Shown: positions 6,489-15,800 of the stretch, one piece after another
How the letters are laid out: every line of letters starts with the position of its first letter
How positions within the stretch are numbered: the first letter of the stretch is position 1
Source: Candidatus Dojkabacteria bacterium CG_4_10_14_0_2_um_filter_Dojkabacteria_WS6_41_15
GTDB lineage: Bacteria; Patescibacteriota; Dojkabacteria; GCA-002793355
Length of the DNA stretch: 30,293 nucleotides
NCBI GenBank assembly: GCA_002793355.1
Contig: PFQB01000009.1
Location: forward strand, 1 to 30,293
Direction: 5' to 3'
Position numbers and translations under genes: made by a program
The notes under the pieces: generated by a model
Told to the model about the DNA's origin: nothing
Database searches by the model: none
Seen by the model: only the letters and a program-made list of their open reading frames with translations

Positions 6489-7715
6489 TTATTTCTTAAC
6501 TACAACTTTCTTTACTGCTGGTTTCTTAACCACAACTTTCGTTAGTGCTTTAGTGCTTTTAGGCTTTTTCTCTTCAGTGCTTACTTCCTTTGGTACTTTT
6601 TTACTTTCTGGCTTTTCTGCTTTCTTGCTTTCTTGCTTTCTTGCTTTCTTGCTTTCTTGCTTTTGTCGCTCTGTCCTTTCTTTTGGTTCTTCTCCTTCCT
6701 GAACAACACTTAACTCCACACCCGTCAATAACGAGGCAAGTCGAACATTAGTTCCTTCTCGCCCAATTGCTAAGGAAAGCTGATCTTCTGGGACAACAAC
6801 AATTGCTGCGCTACGCGTATGGTTATAGAGCACTTTAGTCACATTTGCCGGTGATAACGCATTCTTAATGTATTCAACAATATCTAGATCCCATTTCACG
6901 ATATCAATTTTCTCATCTCCTACTTCGGTCATAATTGCGTTGATTCGCATGCCCCGTTGGCCAATACAAGCACCTTGTGGGTCCAAGCCATCCTGATTAG
7001 AGGCAACGGCGACTTTGGACCGAACGCCCGAAAAACGCGCAATTCCCTTAATTTCTACTTGCTCGTTGGCAATTTCTGGAACTTCCATCGCGAAAAGAGC
7101 CTTAATAAAGCCTTCGTCGCTTCTGGAGAGAACAACGTGTCGGTTATTTTCTTCGTTAATAAGTTCTTTGACCAAAAAGCGATAACGTCGGCCAATTTCG
7201 TAGAATTCCATCTTGATTTGCTCTTCTTCGGGCATTTCTCCAACTCCCTTTTCCATTTCGACCAGCACCAGATTTGCACGAACACCTTGTACTTTTCCAG
7301 TAATAATTTCGCCCAAACGAGAGGAGTAGAATTCGACAACGGCTTCGCGTTCCGCGTCTCGGATTTTGCTTAATACTGTATATTTTGCAACTTGAGCAGC
7401 AATTCTCCCTAATGAACCAACAGGCACCTCGATTTCCAACTCGTCTCCTACTTTCACTTCTTTCGAGAACTTCTTGGCATCGGCTAAGGACAATTCGTTC
7501 TTTTCGTCTACAACAGCTTTCACAACTTCTTTAACGACATACATATGGAAGAGCCCGGAAAGGCGGTCAATTTCAATCTTTACCTTCGTGTCTACCCCGT
7601 TTTCTTTTTGGTAGGCATCGGCAATTGCGGTCTGCAAAGCGGTAAATACAATACTCGGATCAACTCCACGTTCGGCGCAAATTTGATTGACGGCAGAAAT
7701 AAGCTCATTATTCAT
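6489..7715 (-). CDS. nusA: Transcription elongation/termination factor NusA
   Basis: RNA polymerase-associated factor for pausing, termination and antitermination. 408 residues. The N-terminal RNAP-binding domain starts MNNELISAVNQICAERGV; an S1 domain follows near 135-200 (GEIITGKVQGVRANLVLVEM); then KH1 (DPQGACIGQRGMRINAI, EKIDIV) and KH2 (VVPEDQLSLAIGREGTNVRLAS). After about residue 340 comes a Lys-rich tail with QESKKA and VVVKK repeats, encoded partly by an octamer tandem repeat. Acidic C-terminal repeats of the E. coli type are absent. It leads the nusA-infB unit. rimP and ylxR, usual neighbours in other bacteria, are not here. The promoter with an extended -10 lies about 30 bases upstream. 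Confidence 0.96.
   Translation of the reverse strand: MNNELISAVNQICAERGVDPSIVFTALQTAIADAYQKENGVDTKVKIEIDRLSGLFHMYVVKEVVKAVVDEKNELSLADAKKFSKEVKVGDELEIEVPVGSLGRIAAQVAKYTVLSKIRDAEREAVVEFYSSRLGEIITGKVQGVRANLVLVEMEKGVGEMPEEEQIKMEFYEIGRRYRFLVKELINEENNRHVVLSRSDEGFIKALFAMEVPEIANEQVEIKGIARFSGVRSKVAVASNQDGLDPQGACIGQRGMRINAIMTEVGDEKIDIVKWDLDIVEYIKNALSPANVTKVLYNHTRSAAIVVVPEDQLSLAIGREGTNVRLASLLTGVELSVVQEGEEPKERTERQKQESKKARKQESKKAEKPESKKVPKEVSTEEKKPKSTKALTKVVVKKPAVKKVVVKK
6619..6658. repeat. Octamer microsatellite, five copies of GCTTTCTT
   Basis: Five perfect head-to-tail copies (6619-6626, 6627-6634, 6635-6642, 6643-6650, 6651-6658), with imperfect copies on both sides. On the coding strand the unit is AAGAAAGC. 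Since 8 is not a multiple of 3, the tract reads as the same cyclic octapeptide (K-K-A-R-K-Q-E-S) in every frame, but gain or loss of one copy shifts the downstream frame of nusA. Confidence 0.9.
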
Positions 7716-7745
7716 CGGAAAAAGACTGATGTTAGTTACTGAAGA

Positions 7746-7754
7746 ATTATATCA
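7746..7754 (-). promoter_or_regulatory. Extended -10 promoter of nusA-infB
   Basis: Minus-strand TGATATAAT: a perfect TATAAT (7746-7751) preceded by TG-n. No good -35 is seen at 17 bases, as is common with extended -10 elements. The predicted start near 7739 gives a leader of about 24 bases without a visible Shine-Dalgarno sequence. Confidence 0.6.
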
Positions 7755-7815
7755 TAAGAAGCGAACAGAAAAATACAATTCTTATCGAAGAAAATATTTA
7801 CAAGTTACGGCAAAT

Positions 7816-8385
7816 CTACAACCGAGCGAGAACTTTTTTGGCGACCAGAACGGACATAGTCTCTGAATCTGCTAGCTTCGGAACAATTGTGGAAACAATG
7901 ACAAAATTCTTATCTTTTACATAAGCAAGTTGAAGTAATTGTGGGGACCAGAAGGCTGCATCTACATCCCCAACTGCATCTGAAACAACACTGTCTTTAC
8001 CCTGTGCATCTTTTCGCCAAAGAGTTAACTCCTCAGCTGCTTCTTTTTTTGTAGCGGTTATTACTACTCTTGTTACAACAATCACGAGCTTACTTGATAC
8101 ATTGTCAAAGTTTGAATACAAACAAATTTTATCTGCAGATCTAGATCGAGAAACTACCGCATCTCCGACAATCTTTGTTATTTCATCCTCGGAAACATAT
8201 GAACAATAGTCTGTCTTTTTCACACCTACAATACTATCCGCACTTGAATTTGTATCAAAATAAACTTTGTCATTAGCAAAGGGTTGTCGTGGGACAAAGT
8301 ACCCTTTGTTAATTAATAGATAAATACTCGCAAAGGCAACAAAAATTAATATGACAATGACCAGTGGTATTTTTTTTATGTCCAT
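7816..8385 (-). CDS. Membrane-anchored secreted protein, unknown function
   Basis: 189 residues. An uncleaved-looking N-terminal membrane segment (about 7-26: PLVIVILIFVAFASIYLLI after a short KK start) is followed by an extracellular domain. That domain has two Cys (DYCSYVSEDEITKIVG and KICLYSNF) that could form a disulphide, then alternating beta-type and helical stretches up to a C-terminal VLVAKKVLARL. The Cys, acidic helix and Cys-x-Tyr layout is reminiscent of DUF3558-type lipoprotein domains, but there is no lipobox and I would not assign that family. It lies 24 bases after the Cys-rich gene on the same strand and is probably cotranscribed. Confidence 0.75.
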   Translation of the reverse strand: MDIKKIPLVIVILIFVAFASIYLLINKGYFVPRQPFANDKVYFDTNSSADSIVGVKKTDYCSYVSEDEITKIVGDAVVSRSRSADKICLYSNFDNVSSKLVIVVTRVVITATKKEAAEELTLWRKDAQGKDSVVSDAVGDVDAAFWSPQLLQLAYVKDKNFVIVSTIVPKLADSETMSVLVAKKVLARL

Positions 8386-8409
8386 TGATGAATAAATAAT
8401 TTATATTTC

Positions 8410-9438
8410 TCAAGTTATACAATTCTGTTGATACTCGTAATATAAAGACCAGCTTTTGAGTGCTCTTCCAAGAATTCTCCCTTGTCCACAAATAGTTGCT
8501 ATTGCCCCTGGCGATAGCAAAGGCTCTGGTGTTCGAGGTGGTGTGACCGATACTGAAGGTGTCACTGTAGGTGTAACTATATCGCAAGTGGTATACCCAT
8601 CATTTGTCGTTTCACAATCTACGTTTATTATCGTTGTAACAGGTGTCGGTGTTCTTATCGGAGGAGTAGGGTTTCTTATTGGGGTGACCGATACTGAAGG
8701 TGTCACTGTTGCCACGTTCGGACAAAATATGAACCCAAAACTGTTCCTAGCACACCCCGCAGGAATTGTTGGCGTCGCTGTGAATGTAGCGGCTGCTGTT
8801 GCTGTTATAGTAGGAGCTGTGAGTATAGAGGTCACGGTTGGTGTGGGTAAAGCATCAATTACCACTTTAGGAATTTTCCCAGTCCTTAAATCGGCCAGAA
8901 ATTGGACGCAATTGTCGATTGCACCGCCACCGCCTTGCCCAGGAGCTGTACGATAGCTATATTGACAACTGCTAGAACCAATCCCTCGAGTAACCGATAC
9001 TGTCGTTCCATTAACCACCACTGAACCTAACGTCTGAGTTCCATTACAGGCACTGACTCCGCGCCCCTGATTAACAGGATCTGCACCACCCGTATTGTTA
9101 CAGTTACATAGCGTCCACCCCGCTCCTGTAGTTTCTGCAGGGCATCTAGTCATTCCGCTCGAAACTGGGGCTCCGTTATAAGCCAAATCTTTTGCAGCAC
9201 TTTGACACTTATAGCGACATTGCCCGTTGTACCAGGTAGCTACTTTTTTCGAACCACAATCAGGTTTTTTTACTTCTGATTGCACGCATGTTTCTTTATT
9301 CTTGGCAGCAAAGGTACCTGCCAAAAAAGTCCGAGTCTCCGCCGTATTCACAATCCACGAAGTTCCAAAAAGTGATAACACCATAACACTCAACATAACT
9401 AGGTCTTTACTTTTCGCTTTGTTCTTCAATTTCTTCAT
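8410..9438 (-). CDS. Secreted Cys-rich protein with Thr-Pro linkers
   Basis: 342 residues from the ATG at 9438; a TTG at 9444 would add two residues. A Lys-rich start and hydrophobic segment (about 14-31) serve as signal or anchor. Residues 45-175 hold many cysteines (ETCVQSEVKKPDCG, GQCRYKCQSA, TLCNCNN), suggesting a disulphide-stabilised extracellular domain. The C-terminal half is low-complexity Thr/Pro/Val sequence with a duplicated VTPSVSVTP block, interrupted by short Cys pairs (CARNSFGFIFC; CETTNDGYTTC). Thr-Pro linkers of this kind are common in cell-surface proteins. No LPxTG-type signal is visible. It has its own promoter and is followed closely by the 7816-8385 gene. Confidence 0.8.
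   Translation of the reverse strand: MKKLKNKAKSKDLVMLSVMVLSLFGTSWIVNTAETRTFLAGTFAAKNKETCVQSEVKKPDCGSKKVATWYNGQCRYKCQSAAKDLAYNGAPVSSGMTRCPAETTGAGWTLCNCNNTGGADPVNQGRGVSACNGTQTLGSVVVNGTTVSVTRGIGSSSCQYSYRTAPGQGGGGAIDNCVQFLADLRTGKIPKVVIDALPTPTVTSILTAPTITATAAATFTATPTIPAGCARNSFGFIFCPNVATVTPSVSVTPIRNPTPPIRTPTPVTTIINVDCETTNDGYTTCDIVTPTVTPSVSVTPPRTPEPLLSPGAIATICGQGRILGRALKSWSLYYEYQQNCIT
8543..8709. repeat. 26-bp direct repeat in the Cys-rich gene
   Basis: Identical 26-base segments at 8543-8568 and 8684-8709 begin GTGACCGATACTGAAGG. They encode the duplicated VTPSVSVT block. The spacing of 141 bases is a multiple of 3, so recombination between copies would delete 47 residues in frame. Confidence 0.85.
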
Positions 9439-9444
9439 GAACAA

Positions 9445-9473
9445 TTCTTAGCACATCCACAAGGCATACGCAA
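9445..9473 (-). promoter_or_regulatory. Probable promoter of the Cys-rich gene
   Basis: Minus strand: -35 TTGCGT (9468-9473), 17-base spacer ending in TGC, then TAAGAA (9445-9450). The -10 is a weak match but has the extended TG-n. It ends seven bases before the A of ATG 9438, the same leaderless geometry seen elsewhere. Confidence 0.4.
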
Positions 9474-9485
9474 GATTAACCACAC

Positions 9486-10622
9486 TTACACTTCTCCAAT
9501 AAACTCCCATTTTTCTCTTTCTTCCCTCGTCAGTTTCTTCGGAATTACCACCCGTGCGGTCAGTTTCATGTCGCCTTTCGTGCTACTTCCTAGCTTATAG
9601 GCACCTGCCCCACGAATCGTTAAGATATCACCGGGCTGTGTCCCTGCTGGAATTGAAATCGTTTGCTTACCGTAGGGAGTCTCGATATCGAAATTTCCAC
9701 CCAGAACTGCTTTGGCCGGATGCAACTCAATTTCTCCGAACAAGGTTTCTTTGTCGCGACGGTAGTTTAAAAAACTTCCAACATTCAAGGTCATATACAA
9801 ATCACCTGCCTCGCCTCGGTGCCTGCCAACATTTCCACCACCTCTAAACTTTAAGGTCAACCCATCATATGAGCCTTGAGGAATTTTAATATCTAAATGA
9901 ACTTTCTCTGCAATACGCCCAGTCGTTTTACACTGGTGGCACGGATCACTAATCACTTTTCCTGTTCCCTGACAAGTTGGGCAAGGTGACTGATACATAA
10001 AATTGCCCAACATTGTTGCTTGTTGATACTGAACTATGCCGGAACCTCCACACTTTGCACAAGTCATTGTCTTTTGTGTTGTGCTACCAGAGCCTTTACA
10101 GGTTTTACAAGTTCCATATCGTTCATATTCTACAGTGACTTCTCCCCCTTTGTTTGCCGTTTCAAATTGGATCTTTATGGTTACTTCACGGTCTTCACCA
10201 GGATCAACCTGATCAGCTCGACGTTGTCGACGTCTCCCACCCATTCCTTGAGAATTTCCAAACAAATCACCAAACATGCCACCAAAAAGGTTTGACATAT
10301 CACCCATATCAAACACTTGCGAATATTGTGACCAATCTCCGCCCATCGGATTACCACCCTGCGCCCCGCCACCAAAACCACCGGCACCGCCGTTTCTCAC
10401 ACCGGCTTCTCCGTATTGATCGTACATTTGACGTTTCTGTGTATCAGAAAGCACTTCGTAGGCTTCAGCTACCTCTTTAAACTGATCTTCTGCATCAGCT
10501 GCCTTATTTCGGTCTGGATGAAACTTAGCAGCCAACTTACGATAGGCCCGTTTAATCTCGTCTGCAGTCGCAGTTTTGGCCACTCCTAATACACTGTAAT
10601 AGTCTTTTCCTGATTTTGACAT
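9486..10622 (-). CDS. dnaJ: Chaperone protein DnaJ
   Basis: Hsp40 co-chaperone that stimulates DnaK ATPase and delivers substrates. 378 residues with all type-I parts: J domain (6-71) with HPD at 35-37, Gly/Phe-rich linker (about 76-125), zinc-finger domain with CKTCKGSG, CAKCGGSG, CPTCQGTG and CHQCKTTG, and two C-terminal substrate-binding domains. The fourth zinc motif has lost its Gly-x-Gly but keeps both Cys. No dnaK or grpE lies in the window. The start codon is 28 bases from the divergent sortase start. A possible promoter is TTGAGT (10684-10689), 18 bases, TAGAAT (10660-10665) inside the sortase gene; this is weak. Confidence 0.96.
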   Translation of the reverse strand: MSKSGKDYYSVLGVAKTATADEIKRAYRKLAAKFHPDRNKAADAEDQFKEVAEAYEVLSDTQKRQMYDQYGEAGVRNGGAGGFGGGAQGGNPMGGDWSQYSQVFDMGDMSNLFGGMFGDLFGNSQGMGGRRRQRRADQVDPGEDREVTIKIQFETANKGGEVTVEYERYGTCKTCKGSGSTTQKTMTCAKCGGSGIVQYQQATMLGNFMYQSPCPTCQGTGKVISDPCHQCKTTGRIAEKVHLDIKIPQGSYDGLTLKFRGGGNVGRHRGEAGDLYMTLNVGSFLNYRRDKETLFGEIELHPAKAVLGGNFDIETPYGKQTISIPAGTQPGDILTIRGAGAYKLGSSTKGDMKLTARVVIPKKLTREEREKWEFIGEV

Positions 10623-10644
10623 AGGTTCGTTGTTTCTTTATACT
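10616..10644 (+). promoter_or_regulatory. Near-consensus promoter of the sortase operon, leaderless
   Basis: A perfect -35 TTGACA (10616-10621), 17-base spacer and -10 TATACT (10639-10644). The A of ATG 10651 is the seventh base after the -10, where transcription should begin. The -35 overlaps the first codons of divergent dnaJ. It supports ATG 10651, not the in-frame TTG at 10630, as the sortase start, because the TTG lies inside the promoter. Confidence 0.8.
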
Positions 10645-10650
10645 AAGGTA

Positions 10651-11463
10651 ATGCTCCCGATTCTACCAAAAATCGATGCAACAACTCAAGTCGTAGCGCG
10701 ACAAAAAAAGATTGCAGCTCAAGTTAAACAACCTATGCCGCGGAATAACGAGAACAAATCCCTTACTGAACGTGTTGTTAGGCCGATGCTTCCTAAACTT
10801 TTGGTTGTGCTTGGCATTATTCTGGTGATGACACAGGCCATCCCGTTAGCTTTTTCGTATTATTATGGGTATACCATGTCTACCAACGGGGCGACTTACG
10901 TACCAGTTTCGGAATCCTTTCTGCAAAAACTGACCAGTATTACCTACACCGATCCTGGTGCCGACTGGTTTAACGCCGTTGTTGCACAAAGCCCGGCGGT
11001 AGAGATTAACACTGCCTACAAAAAGAGCATGAAATTGACTGTTGCCAATACCAGTATTAATAGAATTACCTTAGCTTCGAATGTCCCTGGCAATAATGCC
11101 GCCATATATGACGAGGCGCTTAAATACGGAGTCGCTCATCTAAAAGGCACAACTCTGCCGGGAGATCCTGGTATTAGCGTCATCTACGGGCATAGTGGCG
11201 TAGCGGGTTTCTTTGCAGGAAGAAGCAGTCCACAGATAGTATTTTCGCGACTTGATACGGTTTCCATTGGTGATACAATGACCATAGATAGGGAGGGCAA
11301 AGAACTTCGCTACGTCGTCTCGGGCAAGAAAATTATCGAGGCGCAAGACCTAAGCTTCATGAGCGAACAGCCTGGCAAAGAACGGGCAATATTGCTTACC
11401 TGTTGGCCATTGGGCATTGGAACAAAAAGATTAATTATTATTGCAGACAGAATACATGAATAA
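10651..11463 (+). CDS. Sortase family transpeptidase
   Basis: Cysteine transpeptidase expected to attach or cross-link surface proteins outside the membrane. 270 residues. A positively charged N-terminal region precedes one membrane segment (49-70). The catalytic domain follows, with His181 in SVIYGHSG, Cys251 in LLTCWPLGIGTKR and Arg260. The TC-x-P-x-G-x-x-x-x-R pattern is closest to class D/E-type sortases. It heads a unit with a solute-binding protein and a large Ig-like protein; its stop overlaps the next ATG by 8 bases. No classical LPxTG substrate is encoded in the window, so its target is unknown. Confidence 0.9.
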   Translation: MLPILPKIDATTQVVARQKKIAAQVKQPMPRNNENKSLTERVVRPMLPKLLVVLGIILVMTQAIPLAFSYYYGYTMSTNGATYVPVSESFLQKLTSITYTDPGADWFNAVVAQSPAVEINTAYKKSMKLTVANTSINRITLASNVPGNNAAIYDEALKYGVAHLKGTTLPGDPGISVIYGHSGVAGFFAGRSSPQIVFSRLDTVSIGDTMTIDREGKELRYVVSGKKIIEAQDLSFMSEQPGKERAILLTCWPLGIGTKRLIIIADRIHE

Positions 11464-12808
11464 TAAAAAGGGACCCCTCATCGTCTTACTTTTCGTTGGT
11501 GTTATCGGCGTCGTCGTGATAATTGCACTCCTTGCCTCAAAATACCTAAAAGGAACGACTGGAGGAACCCCCTCTGGCACTATCGAAATTAACTACATCG
11601 GCCTTTGGGACGAAAAAGAAATATACGAGCCTCTTATTAAAGAATACCAAGATGCACACCCAAATATTAAAATCTCCTACACAAAAGCGAGCTTCAATAA
11701 TCAAAACAATCTAACCTACAAAGGCGTTTATCAAACCAGCGCCGAAGAACGTATTGCAAATGGAAGCGTCGATATTATTCGCGTACATCAAACGTGGATT
11801 GCTAAGCTGTTGCCACAATTATATGGAGCACCAGCCGATGTTATGACAGGTGCCCAAGCAAAAGAGCTGTACTATACTCCCGTTTATCAAGCGATTACCT
11901 CTTCAAATGGCGTTGTTTTTGGAGCACCACAAATGGTAGATGGACTCGTGTTATTTTATAACAAAACTGTTTTTGCGGATGCCAAAATCACTGATCCGAA
12001 GACGGCTACTAAAGATTGGGATGTAACATTAATAACAGCTAAGGCACTTACGCAAAAAAACTCAAATGGGACCATGAAACTTGCAGGAATCAACATGGGC
12101 AGTGTAGCAAATGTACGTAGCTCGCCTGAAATTCTGTTAGCTATGCTTACACAAGCAGCAATTCCTATCGTAGGTGTAGACGCAGCTACCGCTAAGGTAT
12201 CGGCGAGCTTCGCAAGTGATGAAGGAGCAGCCACAATAAATCGCTTTTACGAATTCTCAAAACTGAAGACTTGGTCTTCCTTAATGGAAAACGACGTTGA
12301 GGCCTTTGCTAGCGGCAGATTAGCTATGCTTATCTCCCCAAGCTGGAGGGCAATCAATCTAATTGAAATGAACCCCAAGCTTCAATTCGACACCCTTCCG
12401 TTACCAGTACTTCCAGGAGCCAATCCTGAGGTTCCCCAGTATCTATCTTCCTTCTGGGTAGATGTGGTATCCAAAAAAGCAAAATATCCTAAAGAATCGT
12501 GGGCCTTCCTCAAATGGCTTGGAGAACCCGCGCAGCTACGAAAAATTTATAAAATACAACTGGAGAAAAAACCTATGGGAATAGCTTTTCCCCGAAAAGA
12601 TATGGCAGGTGAACAATCAACAGCGCCTTATATTGCAGCGGTCGTTGAAATGGCACCAACCATGAAAAGTTGGCCTTTATACGATTATGGGGTATGGGAA
12701 GAGACCTTTAGAAAAGGATTGTTGGAGTTTGAAGACAAAGGCGGTGTTACGACATCAGACCTGCAATCAATTCAAACACAAATAAACAGTCTAACTTTGA
12801 AACGATAG
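11456..12808 (+). CDS. Membrane-anchored extracellular solute-binding protein (family 1)
   Basis: 450 residues from ATG 11456, which overlaps the sortase stop. An N-terminal membrane segment (about 6-28) lacks a lipobox Cys, so the protein is held by a transmembrane helix. The mature part looks like the sugar-binding proteins of ABC importers: INYIGLWDEKEIYEPLIKEY near the start, DIIRVHQTWIAKLLPQLYG, a GVVFGAPQMVDGLVLFYNK hinge segment, and SGRLAMLISPSWRAINL with SSFWVDVVSKKAKYPKESWA near the end. No permease or ATPase gene is adjacent. It may bind polysaccharide at the surface or use a transporter encoded elsewhere. Confidence 0.85.
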   Translation: MNNKKGPLIVLLFVGVIGVVVIIALLASKYLKGTTGGTPSGTIEINYIGLWDEKEIYEPLIKEYQDAHPNIKISYTKASFNNQNNLTYKGVYQTSAEERIANGSVDIIRVHQTWIAKLLPQLYGAPADVMTGAQAKELYYTPVYQAITSSNGVVFGAPQMVDGLVLFYNKTVFADAKITDPKTATKDWDVTLITAKALTQKNSNGTMKLAGINMGSVANVRSSPEILLAMLTQAAIPIVGVDAATAKVSASFASDEGAATINRFYEFSKLKTWSSLMENDVEAFASGRLAMLISPSWRAINLIEMNPKLQFDTLPLPVLPGANPEVPQYLSSFWVDVVSKKAKYPKESWAFLKWLGEPAQLRKIYKIQLEKKPMGIAFPRKDMAGEQSTAPYIAAVVEMAPTMKSWPLYDYGVWEETFRKGLLEFEDKGGVTTSDLQSIQTQINSLTLKR

Positions 12809-12810
12809 CC

Positions 12811-15800
12811 GTGAAAAAAGAAAAAGCAAGGCAATTGTTAACGATTTTCTCCCTTTTTATGTTGCTGGTGTTACCGACCGCCATTGTTGGATATGGAAAT
12901 TTTTCCAAATTGGTGAATCAGGCTTTTGCGAAACCTTTTCAAAAAGAGGAAAGTACTTTTGTTGTTCAGCCAGAAAGCTCACAAAACATCACCAAAGGAG
13001 GTGAATTCTCGCTGAAAATGACCGTGGCTTCTACTAAATCATTACCTCTAAACCATTTTGTAGCCTTTGTCGAATTTGATTCAACAAAAGTAGATATTAA
13101 ATCTGTTAGAGTGCAAAACACACAGCAATTGTCCGTCGTAAAATACCAAAATGGTTTCTTGGTATACCCTTCGACCATGGTCACACCAACCAGTTACGAG
13201 GCACTGATACCAGCGACGTGTTCCAGGCAAAACACTTGTGATTTTAGTGCTTTTTCAGCTTCCTCAATAACTTTTACCATTAATGGAGTTCTCATTTCAG
13301 ATTTAACAGCGCAACAGCGCCCTATTAAAGTGTCTATCATTGGAGCTGCGCGAACTTCAACCTTGGCTATCTGGAACGAAAAACTCGTATTACCCGATCT
13401 TAAGCTTGGGGAATTCATAAAAAATACAATTCCCGAATTCACGTCTGAACCGCTAAAATATGTAACGGAAGGAACACCCTTCGAGTATGTGGTTAGTGCT
13501 ACAGACCAAGAGAAAGACTCGTTGCAGTTCTCACTTGTTTGTCCAGAATCTGCCTATTGCGATAAAGAACAAAAAGCCCCTGCAGGTTTAGTCATTGAAG
13601 ACAACAAGCTTCGCTGGGAAACACCCGTTTACTCTGATCAACCATACGAGATAACTGTTTTTGCCAATGACAGTAAAAGTATTTCAACCCAATCCTTTTC
13701 TCTAACTGTGCTCCAAAAAGGTACTGCTTACTTTGCTTGCACGTTCACGCCGGCCTTATCAGTAAAAATCCTAGATTATCGAGTAGAAACTCCTCTCGTT
13801 ATTGTGGCGGAAAGTTCGGTAGACCTTGCTCAAGCTCAAGTAACACTTTCAAAAGAGGGAAAGCTAGAACAAACTTTTAATTACGAGTTCACTCCAGCTA
13901 AGAAATATGTAATTCTTGATAAATCGAGTAGGCCTGCACTAACCTTCCAATTTAATGAAGGTCAGTATACCGGCAAAGCCGAATTTACTTCCAGTGATGG
14001 GTCCCAGTTTACTTGTGATCTAGAAAACCCCACAGTTTCACTAACTTCTCTGCTCAAGCAAGCATTCCACAAAACTATAAATGAATTCGTACAACAAGTT
14101 TATGCCGCAGCTGGTGTTACCGTTGGAACTAATAGCCCTCCAGTTTTTACCTCTGACCCAATGGTACCTGCAGCCAACGGTGGTTCTTCTCCAAGCGTGT
14201 CTTTCGTATACGGAACTGCTTATACTTTTACGCTTAAGGCAAAGGATGTTGACGGAGATCCAATGCAACACACTATTGTTACGAAACCTTCATGGGCCAA
14301 GCTTGCTGTCTCTTCTACAAATCCCCAAACAGGGCCTTCAACTTATTCCATTCAATTTACTGGTACTCCTCTGCTAAAAGATGCAGGAAGTAATTTGTTT
14401 TCTGTCTCCATAAATGACGGCTATGGTCACTATATTACGCGGACCTGGGTAATTAATATCGATTACCCCGATAACGATATTCCCAAAGTAACTATTGTGT
14501 CCCCTACAACTTCTCTGTCTCGATACCAAGGCAGCTCATTTCCATTAAAATGGGATGTAGAGGACCGTTATCAAATTGTGTCTTTTGGCGTCTATTACAC
14601 AACAAAACTTGGCTCTAGTACAAAGAAGACTTACAACAAAAACGTTGCGTATAACACTCGCAATATGACCATTAACACTGCCTCAATACCACCTGGAGAT
14701 TATTACTTTATCGTTACAGCAACCGACGGATATTCACCTCCCGCAATAGGTAGTGGGTACACCGCAATGATTCGAATTTTGCCTCCTAAACCGAAACCTA
14801 CTCCGACGCCCACTCCGACACCAACCGCGACTGCAACTACAACACCCACGGCGACGCCAACACCAACCATCACTCCAACCATCGAGCCAACTCCTTTAGT
14901 TGACGAGGTGGCTATTCAAATCACTTCACCAAAGAGTCAAGCTTCAATTAAGCCACACGATTTCAAAACTGTTATTTCAGTTACTGCGTCCAAATTGGGA
15001 GAGCTGACGGTAGATTCATTAAAAATAACCCTAGATGGTACAGTGGTTACCGATAAGTTCAATTTTTCAGCAGAAAAAGGGAAATCACTTACAGCTAGTT
15101 ATACGCCAGCAACACTTTTAGAACCCGGCATCCACGAATTAACCGTATATGCTAAAGATTCAAAACAGAAAGAGAAAGAAGTTAAAGTCTCCTTTAGTAT
15201 TATCACTGACCCGGAAAGCGATCCAAACACTGTTAATTTCTTCGGTATGGCCATTAGAAAAGACATTTACAATATCTTTATTGCGGGCTTAATTCTCGTT
15301 GTAATATTATTACTTCTTCCAATTATCATGTACTTTGCCTACAGAAACTCAGGTAAAGATAAACTAGAGGCAAAGAAACCAGTAACCCCTGTTTATCCCG
15401 CAGGAACACCAACACTGAGAACTCCAAATAATTCCTTTGCTGGCACAACACCCGTTCAGACTCCTCAAACAGTAACAGTACCCGCAAGACCACCTATGTA
15501 CCAGCCAATAATAACTCCGGTACAAGTAAACCCTTCGTACGCACCAGTTACCCGTACTCTGCCTAGCATTACGCCAAACGAAGCACTCGCGTCTTTTGTA
15601 GCTCATGCCCCACTTCAGGAGGCAAAGAAACCAGTTGCTGCGACTAGTAATACAGCTGTAAATCCAACGGAGGAACCTATAACATTCCCTGTAAGATCAG
15701 CCGTTTCAACCACACCTTCGCAGCCAGTATTTACTCATGTTCCATCTGCATCCCTGACAAAAGTTGCAGACAAACCAACTGCTCCTGTTCAGCAACCAGC

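Noticed and set aside
8456..8956. Plus-strand Gly/Val-rich frame opposite the Thr-Pro stalk
   Set aside because: Complement of a low-complexity Thr-Pro coding stretch, which gives open Gly/Val frames automatically.
14803..14890. Thr-Pro tandem repeat as a contingency locus
   Set aside because: Codons vary and the repeats are in triplet multiples, so slippage would only change linker length.
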